Source: Planctomycetaceae bacterium
GTDB taxonomy: Bacteria; Planctomycetota; Planctomycetia; Pirellulales; Pirellulaceae
Assembly (NCBI GenBank): GCA_003506095.1
Contig: DNWZ01000023.1
Span: 519 to 14,274, forward strand
DNA length: 13,756 bases
Direction of reading: 5' to 3'
Part shown: positions 1 to 6,543 of the stretch, in pieces
How positions within the stretch are numbered: the stretch's first letter is position 1
How the letters are laid out: the number at the start of each line of letters is the position of its first letter
The notes under the pieces: generated by a model
What the model saw: the letters and a program-made list of their open reading frames with translations, nothing else
Told to the model about the DNA's origin: nothing
Database searches by the model: none
Position numbers and translations under genes: made by a program

Positions 1-1401
1 TCGCAGTTCCTGACGCAGCGGTTCTTCATATTTCATCAGTTCCTTATCGATCGCTTCCGCCATATAACGTTTTTGTTTCTCCTCACGCTCCGCCGCAACC
101 ACTTGGGCTTCGGATTCGACTTCAGCCGCCTTGGTGCGATCGGCTGCGGTGTAAAGCGAAACATAACGTTGGGGCGGCGTCTTCCAATTCTTATAGTCCA
201 TCGCAGGATCAAACACGGCACGCAGCGCGAAGTAGTCGGTATGAGAAATCGGGTCATAGCGATGGTCGTGACACTGGGCGCAAGCAAAGCTTAAGCTCAT
301 CAAAGAACTGCTGACGATTTTCAATGCGTCTGCAACGACCAAATTTCTCGCTTCTTCGGAATTGTCGCCGCTGCCGGTTCCATCGGCGGCCATTCTCATG
401 AAACCGGTCGCGGTCAACAGTTCGATCTGCTGGGGCGTTAAATCACCCTGGATCGGCCCAGCCAATTCGTCACCGGCGAGCTGTTCTTGAATAAATTGGT
501 CCAGCGGCTTGTCGGCATTAAAAGATCGGATCACATAATCGCGGTACTTATAAGCCCAAGGGCGAATTGCATCGGTGGCCGTGCGGCCTTCGGAGTCGGA
601 GTATCCGGCGACGTCCAACCAGTGACGTCCCCAACGTTCTCCATAATGGGGCGAACGCAACAGTTCATCGACTAAGCGTTCGTACGCATCGGGGGCTGGA
701 TCGTTTAAGAATTGTGTAATCTGATCTGGCGTTGGAGGCAGTCCGATCAGGTCGAAATAAAGTCGAATCATCAACGATCGCTTGTCGGTGTCGGGCGAGA
801 ACGACAATCCTTGGGGCATCGATTGCATCAGCAGCGAATCGATCGCGGTGCGTGGCTGGCCCAATGCGCTGTCGTTAGCCACTGAAGTGGCCGGGGCTTG
901 AACTTCAGGCCGCCGAATCGGCTGGAACGCCCACCACTGGCGGTCTTCGGGCAAGATGGGCAAACCGGGGCCGATCGATTCGGGCTCGGGGCGGGCCGTT
1001 TTGGCCCCTTCGGCGATCCATTTTTCCAGCGTCGCAAGTTCCGCTGGCGTCACTTTCGCTTCACCTGGCGGCATTTCACCGCTACGCACCCGCTGGATCA
1101 AGAGGCTTGCACCGGGATCGCCCAGCGTGATTGCGGTTCCTGAATCACCGCCGGTGACCATGAATCGGACTAAACGAAGATCGAGATTGCCATCTTTCTC
1201 GTCGACCGCGCCGTGGCAATCGAGGCAGTGGGCACGCAGGATTGGTCGGATGTCGCGTTCAAACGTCAGCGAATTGGCGTCATTGGCGGTGGATGGATCA
1301 GGTATCGTTTCAGCAGAAATAGCTGCTTGCACCCCAAGAAACGTCATGGTGGTGAGTACCAGTCGGCACATCAAGGCGTTCATGCCTAGGCGAAAAACCA
1401 T
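1..1401 (-). CDS. Planctomycete cytochrome C / DUF1549 domain protein, partial (3' end outside window)
   Basis: I translated 467 codons from ATG 1401 to the window edge with no stop. The first 30 residues form a Sec-type signal (hydrophobic stretch, then a QAAISA-E cleavage region), so the protein is probably exported. A c-type heme site CLDCH lies at residues 59-63 with a likely Met ligand at M110 (SGEMPPGE), as in the PSCyt1 domain. The DUF1549 (PSCyt2) region follows, with RLYFDLIGLPPTP near 213-225, HWLDVAGYSDSEG at 260-272 and CAQCHDHRYDP at 374-384. Family members usually run to 800-1000 residues with a C-terminal DUF1553 domain, so about half is missing. The family is greatly expanded in Planctomycetes; electron transfer linked to polysaccharide breakdown is often proposed but not proven. 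M7 (ATG 1383) is an alternative start that also leaves a good signal peptide. No strong ribosome site is visible. Confidence 0.93.
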   Translation of the reverse strand, partial: MVFRLGMNALMCRLVLTTMTFLGVQAAISAETIPDPSTANDANSLTFERDIRPILRAHCLDCHGAVDEKDGNLDLRLVRFMVTGGDSGTAITLGDPGASLLIQRVRSGEMPPGEAKVTPAELATLEKWIAEGAKTARPEPESIGPGLPILPEDRQWWAFQPIRRPEVQAPATSVANDSALGQPRTAIDSLLMQSMPQGLSFSPDTDKRSLMIRLYFDLIGLPPTPDQITQFLNDPAPDAYERLVDELLRSPHYGERWGRHWLDVAGYSDSEGRTATDAIRPWAYKYRDYVIRSFNADKPLDQFIQEQLAGDELAGPIQGDLTPQQIELLTATGFMRMAADGTGSGDNSEEARNLVVADALKIVSSSLMSLSFACAQCHDHRYDPISHTDYFALRAVFDPAMDYKNWKTPPQRYVSLYTAADRTKAAEVESEAQVVAAEREEKQKRYMAEAIDKELMKYEEPLRQELR

Positions 1402-1766
1402 TTCGAAAAACCTGATCGGAGGCGGGAACGATGGTGGGAATCAATCGATTTTGATTCTGTCATCGCGGGCAAAACGGCAGACGGTGCAGCCGTCGAGGGT
1501 TGGGCGGGAGGGGTGTTGGCAGCGACCCAATACGCTGCAAACGCTCGTATCCATCGTAGCGTCGCTACTCACTTTGCTCAAGTTTATCGCGATGATGAAG
1601 TTATCGCCGCACGAAAACGGGTTGGTAATTCGTTTGGAAGGGGTTGATAAGGCGGCAAACGAAACCCGCAATGTTGACAACGCAGCGAGCACGGCGTGGG
1701 GGCTAACGGAGCAATCCACCTCACTGTCGCTTTCACCAATCGGAGCGTCACCCCCCCTAAAAAGTT
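1402..1766. other. Intergenic gap between the retron RT and the DUF1549 gene
   Basis: This 365-base stretch holds no gene I can support. On the minus strand a 110-codon reading frame (1773-1441) starts at a GTG overlapping the RT stop codon. Its product is Ser/Thr/Cys-rich with no motif I recognise, so I do not call it. Two small hairpins are visible: GTAGC/GCTAC at 1556-1568 and GACGG/CCGTC around 1480-1494. Neither is followed by a T run, so neither is a convincing terminator. A promoter for the DUF1549 gene must lie here if that gene is not read through from the RT, but I could not identify one. Confidence 0.5.
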
Positions 1767-3146
1767 TTACCACGATATGGCGCGGAAAAGTCCGAGCAAC
1801 TTGTTGCCTTTTTCAATATTGATCATCGAGACGAAAGCAATTTTGCCTTCGAGGTATCGGCGAAAACTGGGATGATTATCTCGATTTTGCGATTCGGGTC
1901 CGTGTCGAATGCAATTGGTAAGGATCGCTTTCAAGCGGTCGTATTCTTGCCGCTGGACATTGAGCCCATGATTGACAACCAAGCCAACAAGTCGCTGACG
2001 GGATGCAGCGGGCATGATTCGCGTCTTGCGAAAATTGACTCCAAACCCTTCCTCCATGACAATCGCGCTGACAGATGTGGAAAATCTCTTGGCGATTCGG
2101 CGAAACTCATCTCCACCGGAAAATGCCAAATCATCGGCATAGCGCGTGTAATCTGCTCCAACATGTTTGGCCAACCCCTCAAGCCGACAGTCCAGACGGA
2201 AAGCCACCAGATTCGCAAGTGCTGGCGACGAAGGCGCGCCCTGAGGCAAATGCCGACACGTATAGAGCGATTCTAAGTATCGCAGTTGACTGGCGCCCTT
2301 ATGGTTGCGCCAGATCTCAGGTGGCGTTACGGTTGTTGATAGGTGTGCAAGGAGTCTTGAGACGGTTTCGGGAAAACCGAGTGAAGTGTATATCGAGATG
2401 ATGCGGTTGAGAGTGATCGTGGGGTAGAAATTCCGCAAGTCCATTTTTAAGACGATCGACTTTCCGACATGAGGCCTGGAATAGTCAACAATCGATTCGC
2501 CCTGGCGAAAACCACAGCACGATCGATGTGGCGGCACTCGATCTAAAATGCCGTTCAAGACATTGCGCTGGATTGATTTCAGGCGTCGCTTAGGGGCTTC
2601 GATCAGACGAATCGATTCACTGGGGATGCGCAGGCGGTTTGCGATGGCATCGAGATCATGAGGGTTGCAAAAATGCAATACGCTGTTTTTTTTGTTGACC
2701 AAGTGGTGGTGGTAGTGGCCGGAGTATTTCTTAGTATTTTTGGAATGTAATGATTTTTCATCTGCCAACCAGATAAGATCGGATGTGGCAGCACCTAAGA
2801 ATTCTGCTAATTCGCCTTCGGTCGTGATCGACGGGATCTGCCAAGCTTCGGCTGAAGGGATCGGTTGCATGACATCGGCTTCTTGCAACCAATCAAAGAT
2901 CTCGGGTTCATGTTTTTCCAAGGCGCGACAGAGACCGCGGTCGAGTCTTAAAAAGTCGATGAGTTCGGATTGCTTGGGGCGTCGCGACGAGCCGAACTGT
3001 TGATCCAAACGCTTGATTAGGGGGCTGATCCAGCGGTATCGCTTGCCGAGAAGTTTGGCGGTGCGAATTGCCATCGCTTCGACTTGCCAATCCCCTCTTA
3101 ACAGCGTGATGGCGATCGTTCGTATCAAAACGCGATTGGACTGCAT
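1767..3146 (-). CDS. Retron-type reverse transcriptase (RNA-directed DNA polymerase)
   Basis: A 459-residue protein predicted to copy part of its own upstream RNA into msDNA. RT signatures appear in order: LIEAPKRRLKSIQR (181-194), MDLRNFYPTI with catalytic D236 (235-244), LPQGAPSSPALANL (300-313), TRYADDLAFSG with D338/D339 (334-344), and the C-terminal thumb QRLVGLVVN...DRLKAILTNC (384-412). This matches retron RTs rather than group II intron or DGR enzymes, and no maturase or endonuclease domain follows. The retron hallmark NAxxH reads YSRPH (222-226) and VTG reads LVG (386-388), so it is a divergent member. Residues 1 to about 110 are an N-terminal extension outside the polymerase core, basic and helix-rich in look (LLGKRYRWISPLIKRL). 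The ATG follows the msr-msd a2 repeat by 13 nt, with a weak GGCGGA site 7 nt upstream. The stop is TAA. Antiphage defence is the usual retron role, but no effector gene adjoins. I cannot assign a retron type. Confidence 0.93.
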   Translation of the reverse strand: MQSNRVLIRTIAITLLRGDWQVEAMAIRTAKLLGKRYRWISPLIKRLDQQFGSSRRPKQSELIDFLRLDRGLCRALEKHEPEIFDWLQEADVMQPIPSAEAWQIPSITTEGELAEFLGAATSDLIWLADEKSLHSKNTKKYSGHYHHHLVNKKNSVLHFCNPHDLDAIANRLRIPSESIRLIEAPKRRLKSIQRNVLNGILDRVPPHRSCCGFRQGESIVDYSRPHVGKSIVLKMDLRNFYPTITLNRIISIYTSLGFPETVSRLLAHLSTTVTPPEIWRNHKGASQLRYLESLYTCRHLPQGAPSSPALANLVAFRLDCRLEGLAKHVGADYTRYADDLAFSGGDEFRRIAKRFSTSVSAIVMEEGFGVNFRKTRIMPAASRQRLVGLVVNHGLNVQRQEYDRLKAILTNCIRHGPESQNRDNHPSFRRYLEGKIAFVSMINIEKGNKLLGLFRAISW

Positions 3147-3159
3147 CGAAAGATCCGCC

Positions 3160-3173
3160 GGCGACAGAGTGTC
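3160..3173 (-). repeat. Retron inverted repeat a2
   Basis: The 3' arm of the closing stem, reading GACACTCTGTCGCC on the minus strand, complementary to a1 about 140 nt upstream. It sits directly before the GGCGGA site and ATG of the RT, so pairing here could affect ribosome access. The palindrome CGCCGGCG (3156-3163) overlaps its 3' end. Confidence 0.88.
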
Positions 3174-3184
3174 TCAACGAGTCA

Positions 3185-3242
3185 CGTTTAGCGCGAGCTA
3201 TTTTGCGCGTCGCGCGCAAGGCCGCTCGTGCGATGAAAAGCG
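3185..3242 (-). other. msd hairpin (template for msDNA)
   Basis: In plus-strand (cDNA) sense the fold is: 5-bp base 3185-3189 with 3238-3242; 8 paired positions 3191-3198 with 3224-3231; a 4x4 internal loop (3199-3202 / 3220-3223); a 7-bp TTGCGCG/CGCGCAA stem (3203-3209 / 3213-3219); and a TCG loop (3210-3212). Two pairs (3193-3229 and 3187-3240) are G-T in the cDNA but A-C mismatches in the RNA, so the structure is better formed in DNA. Confidence 0.78.
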
Positions 3243-3254
3243 AACAATTCATTG

Positions 3255-3273
3255 CCCTGGGGTATCCCCAGGG
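3255..3273 (-). other. msr hairpin
   Basis: A perfect 8-bp GC-rich stem, CCCTGGGG/CCCCAGGG, closes a 3-nt loop (ATA on the minus strand). Short stable stems with small loops are typical of msr regions and are the part recognised by the cognate RT in characterised retrons. There is no T run after it, so it is not a terminator. Confidence 0.8.
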
Positions 3274-3315
3274 AGATCGTGCCAGAACCGATGGGAATGA
3301 CACAGATCAGCTTGG

Positions 3316-3329
3316 GACACTCTGCCGCC
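3316..3329 (-). repeat. Retron inverted repeat a1
   Basis: The 5' arm of the retron closing stem, reading GGCGGCAGAGTGTC on the minus strand. It pairs with a2 at 3173-3160 over 14 positions: 13 Watson-Crick pairs and one G-U wobble. A further U-G pair (3330/3159) can be added outside. In retrons this stem places the branching G beside the start of reverse transcription. Confidence 0.88.
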
Positions 3330-3344
3330 ATACGGAATGACGAT

Positions 3345-3373
3345 GTTATAGAAGAGAAAAGAATCGATGTCGA
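3345..3373 (-). promoter_or_regulatory. Predicted sigma70-type promoter of the retron
   Basis: On the minus strand, TCGACA (3373-3368) and TATAAC (3350-3345) are separated by exactly 17 bases; each matches the sigma70 consensus at 5 of 6 positions. The expected transcript start is near 3338, about nine bases before a1. This gives the retron its own promoter, independent of the upstream gene. No operator was recognised. Confidence 0.6.
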
Positions 3374-3376
3374 TTC
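3351..3376 (-). terminator. Possible weak terminator of the 964-residue gene
   Basis: On the minus strand a 6-bp stem GAATCG/CGATTC with a 4-nt loop (3376-3361) is followed by TTTTCTCTT, 25 nt after the stop of the upstream gene. The stem is short and only half GC, so termination may be partial. It shares bases with the -35 element of the predicted retron promoter. Confidence 0.4.
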
Positions 3377-3401
3377 AATGGGCAGATTTTACCTGGGCCA
3401 G

Positions 3402-6296
3402 CTACTGAAGGTCTGGCGATTTTGTTTTTGCGACACGATCGGCGGTTGCTGGGCCGATTGCCAGTCCGATCCAACCGTCCCGCAGTTCGAGTTGCGAGAT
3501 TGCCAGCCCGGACATCGCCGGATGCTGACCCAGCGATGGCGGAACCAGTGGCAACGGGCGATGTGTCGAAAAGACTTTGTTGAAGATCGCACGGGCCGGC
3601 AATCGGTCACGCATCGACATCCCTGGACCACTGATTCGCAAATGGCCATCTCGCACCAAACTTGCCGACATCCCATCCACTTCGCACTTATAAACGGCAC
3701 GGACCACAAATCGACGCAAGTCGACCGAACCGGGGCTGTACAATCGCATGATCCGAAGCGTGATCCAAACAGAATCGTCTTCGATTTCGACGGTGATCGG
3801 CCGCGTCGGGGCGAAGTGAATGATGGTTTCTGCCGATAGTTCGACGTCATCTTCATCCGCTAGAGCGACTTGATCAGGCACCGCAAACCGTGTTCGCAAT
3901 TCATCGACAAGCGTCTTGACCGATACCGCTTGGCCAGCGGGAAGCGAGGTTTCGAGCGTATTGTTCAACACCGATTGGTGGACTTGAACGCTCAACAAGC
4001 TGTCCGACGGCGCACGCGGTCGAGGCGTGAACGCTGCCAATTGCCAGTCTCCGCCGATGCGATAGCGGGCCGTTAATCGGTCTTCGGTCGTTTGCATGTC
4101 GACCACCATCGGGCTCAATCCCAGCGATCCCAGCGGTCCGACCAAATGGCGAACCAATTTTGTCGAAGCCGCCTCGATTTGCTCGTTGACGCGATTGTCG
4201 ACTTCGGTTCCAACACTCTTTCGAATCTGGCCGTTTTGAATCTGCTTGGCGATTGGCGCCAACTGCTGATAACGGCTCTTGGCGATCTCGCGAACCAGTG
4301 TCGAAACCAACGGAATCGCATCAAAATCGGTGTCAATTCCGCGAACACGTGTTTGCGACCGAACATCGACGCCCGTGTTGCCGACTTGAGCGTCAAGGCG
4401 CGTGATTTCCAGCGGAGTGGCTGATGCGAACTCGGCGTCGGAATGATTGCGAATCGACACCGGGCCGTTGCGGCTAGACGTTTTTGAATGGACATTGCCG
4501 CTGGTTTCCAGCTGCAAACGCCAGGAATCCGGGCTGGGCATTAATCGAACTGCGACCTTACTGTCGACAAAACTTTGGCCGCGCACGTCTGACCCCAGTA
4601 TCCTCTGGCGAACCGGCTGGACTCGTGAATCGACCTCGGGAATCACTCGTTCGATCAGGCCAGACGAGACCGCGACTCGGATGTTTGCGTTGCGATAGTA
4701 GGTGTTCAGCGATTTTGCGACCGCCTCGGCATCGGGCGAAGACGCGAAACGCAGCGATTGAGTAACGCGTGCGACGTCGATACCGCCTAAGTCGATCGCG
4801 TCGGATTCTTGACGCTCAAGTTGGCCCAACAGCGATGCGTAATCAACCGGCATCACCGCCCATCGCCGGACAGCCGCCGCCAACTGTTCGACACTGTCGC
4901 GTTGCAGCCAAGCCCGCTGGGCATCGGTCAAGCCGAACCAATCGATTCGCGACAAAAACCGCTGGGCGATCAACCGTCGCTGGGTTTCGTCAGCTGAATC
5001 GTTGGCCGCTGCCATGGCGTCTAGCAGCATGAAAGTTGACCATCCGGTCGGATCGGCGGTCGCTTGCGAGTCGGATTGAATCGACTGAATCATTCGGGCG
5101 ACTAACTCACGGTCGGCCCACACCGTCTCGGCATCGCCGACCCACGACGCTGCAGACAACGTCGCCTGATGCACCGAGTTCCAGACTGCAACGCGACGAC
5201 CAAGCGAATGTGCGGCTCGCAAACAAGCGATTTGAGCTTGGCGATCGGCGACTGCTTCGGCCGCTTCGTAACCCGCCTCGGCTAAACGTTCCAGATCGCC
5301 AAGTATCGCTGCTGAATCCGTCGACGCGATCGAGGGCAAAGCTCGCAGGCGAGTTAGTTGTGAATCGACCTCGTTGTGCCAAGCGATCAAGTCAGTGGTG
5401 ACGGTCGATTTCGATGAAAACGCCGTCAAGATCGCGTTGTCGCTCCGGGGACGCGACATTACTGCCACTTGCCGCAGGTCGGCAATCAATTGGGGCATAT
5501 CGGGCCAACCGCCGCCTAGACCATGACGCGAACGGCTGGCTCGCTGCTTCTCTGTATCCTGTAACCCAAAATCGTCGCCGACGTAACCGCGAGCAATCCC
5601 GCGACTGGCCGAATCTCGCTCCACGGATAAATCCCAATGGTCACTCAGTTCGCTTTCGTAAAGCGAGTCGGAGGAATCGGAAGCAGTGTCCGAACCATCG
5701 CTGATGATGCCTTGACGGCCGCGTCCCATGCCAATCAGCAAAGCATCGACGCTGCGACCAGCCGACGCCCGCGATCCTGCCAGCGCACCAACGCCTTGGC
5801 GCTCGTCAGCGAACCTATCCAAATCCAAGCCGGCCAATTCCTCGCTCGGGTTGAATCTCGGAGCATGCAACTGTGCGGTTGCAGTTCGCCGTTCTGCGTC
5901 CGTCATCGAGGGCAACAAACGAGATCGATCGGCGACCGAAGGATGATGCCACGATGCGTCGCGACGAGCCGCAGTTTCACGCAGCGGAGCGAGGTCATCC
6001 GATGGCTCGGATTCGACAAAACCACGATTGAATAGACTCCGTGGTGGTCGGCGGTTGGCTATCCGACGGCTTTCGTGCGAACTAGCTGCACCGGATAAGT
6101 GACCGCCAGCCATCCCATCAGATCTCGTTTGAAGATCGTTTGTCCTTCCAGCAGGCAAAAAATGGCCGACAATCGGACGAATCCAGGGATCAAACGGGCC
6201 GACGCACAGCAACAGCACGATGATCGACGTGCTGGCAATTGCGGGCCAGTAGAGTACCTTCAGGCTTATTCGTCGTCGCATCCTGAAATTAACCAT
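3402..6296 (-). CDS. Large membrane-anchored protein of unknown function
   Basis: A 964-residue protein that I do not recognise. The N-terminus MVNFRMRRRISLKVLYW is basic and leads into one hydrophobic segment at about residues 14-33 (ending IIVLLLCVGPF), predicting a single membrane anchor with a large extracytoplasmic part. Residues 40-290 are polar, rich in Arg, Ser and Asp, and probably disordered. About 290-520 has Ala/Leu-rich helical stretches. The last 400 residues alternate hydrophobic and polar positions like beta strands (for example ITVEIEDDSVWITLRIMRLY). No catalytic motif or cysteine cluster stands out. ATG 6296 was chosen because the frame can only be extended to a TTG at 6329 with no ribosome site; ATG 6281 is also possible. 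It ends 72 nt before retron repeat a1. It is probably a planctomycete lineage protein; any link to the retron is only positional. Confidence 0.85.
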   Translation of the reverse strand: MVNFRMRRRISLKVLYWPAIASTSIIVLLLCVGPFDPWIRPIVGHFLPAGRTNDLQTRSDGMAGGHLSGAASSHESRRIANRRPPRSLFNRGFVESEPSDDLAPLRETAARRDASWHHPSVADRSRLLPSMTDAERRTATAQLHAPRFNPSEELAGLDLDRFADERQGVGALAGSRASAGRSVDALLIGMGRGRQGIISDGSDTASDSSDSLYESELSDHWDLSVERDSASRGIARGYVGDDFGLQDTEKQRASRSRHGLGGGWPDMPQLIADLRQVAVMSRPRSDNAILTAFSSKSTVTTDLIAWHNEVDSQLTRLRALPSIASTDSAAILGDLERLAEAGYEAAEAVADRQAQIACLRAAHSLGRRVAVWNSVHQATLSAASWVGDAETVWADRELVARMIQSIQSDSQATADPTGWSTFMLLDAMAAANDSADETQRRLIAQRFLSRIDWFGLTDAQRAWLQRDSVEQLAAAVRRWAVMPVDYASLLGQLERQESDAIDLGGIDVARVTQSLRFASSPDAEAVAKSLNTYYRNANIRVAVSSGLIERVIPEVDSRVQPVRQRILGSDVRGQSFVDSKVAVRLMPSPDSWRLQLETSGNVHSKTSSRNGPVSIRNHSDAEFASATPLEITRLDAQVGNTGVDVRSQTRVRGIDTDFDAIPLVSTLVREIAKSRYQQLAPIAKQIQNGQIRKSVGTEVDNRVNEQIEAASTKLVRHLVGPLGSLGLSPMVVDMQTTEDRLTARYRIGGDWQLAAFTPRPRAPSDSLLSVQVHQSVLNNTLETSLPAGQAVSVKTLVDELRTRFAVPDQVALADEDDVELSAETIIHFAPTRPITVEIEDDSVWITLRIMRLYSPGSVDLRRFVVRAVYKCEVDGMSASLVRDGHLRISGPGMSMRDRLPARAIFNKVFSTHRPLPLVPPSLGQHPAMSGLAISQLELRDGWIGLAIGPATADRVAKTKSPDLQ

Positions 6297-6543
6297 GGGC
6301 TGGATGGGAGGAAGCCGAGAATGTCTCAACCGCCTGCTTCAGCATCGGCCCGTTGGCCCGCGTTACCTGACCCACGGCGTGCCAGCCGTTACGACCGGAA
6401 ATATACCGACGCGTGGTCCCAGTCATCACGGTTTACGCCTGCAAACCAAATATCCCAGACCTCCTAAATTGCGAAAGCCTCCATCCCAAACTGAGCTTCC
6501 AGCACAAACCAGCTTTCACGATCAGGAGTCGGCTCTAAAGTTG

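Larger units (their letters stand above)
3160..3329 (-). ncRNA. Retron msr-msd non-coding RNA
   Basis: The 170-nt RNA serves as primer and template for the adjacent RT. Reading the minus strand, it opens with a1 (3329-3316) and then CCAAGC, whose G (3311) is the candidate 2'-OH branching guanosine in the AGC context usual for retrons. Next come an msr with an 8-bp hairpin (3273-3255), an msd with a long interrupted hairpin (3242-3185), and a2 (3173-3160), which pairs with a1. It ends 13 nt before the RT start codon, the classical msr-msd-RT order. By this model the msDNA would begin near 3174, run in plus-strand sense and end around 3245-3254, giving roughly 70-80 nt; that length is inferred. 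The fold was made by eye, but the order of parts is hard to explain by chance. Confidence 0.88.

Noticed and set aside
956..1822. Plus-strand 288-codon frame
   Set aside because: It is antisense to the well-supported DUF1549 gene and runs through the intergenic gap; its translation is low in recognisable structure and has no motif.
2686..2693. Possible frameshift in the RT at the A8 run
   Set aside because: RT family motifs are in one frame on both sides of the run, so the gene is intact as read.
1767..3146. Group II intron maturase or diversity-generating retroelement RT
   Set aside because: No maturase or HNH domain follows, no intron domain V-like structure was seen, and there is no template/variable repeat pair or DGR target gene; the msr-msd architecture fits a retron.
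3255..3273. msr hairpin as a rho-independent terminator
   Set aside because: No T run follows on either strand, and it sits between a1 and a2 of the retron RNA, which explains it better.
3252..3839. Plus-strand 195-codon frame across the retron leader and the 964-residue gene
   Set aside because: It lies opposite the msr-msd and the end of a long coding frame; its composition (Arg/His/Asp-rich, no hydrophobic core) is typical of a shadow frame.
6297..6329. Longer TTG start for the 964-residue protein
   Set aside because: The TTG at 6329 has no properly spaced ribosome site, and the added 11 residues contribute nothing; ATG 6296 or 6281 is more likely.
6295..6543. Upstream extension of the glycosyltransferase frame
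   Set aside because: The extension would add 83 residues without family resemblance before the conserved first strand, and it overlaps the start of the divergent gene. ATG 6544 fits the family.
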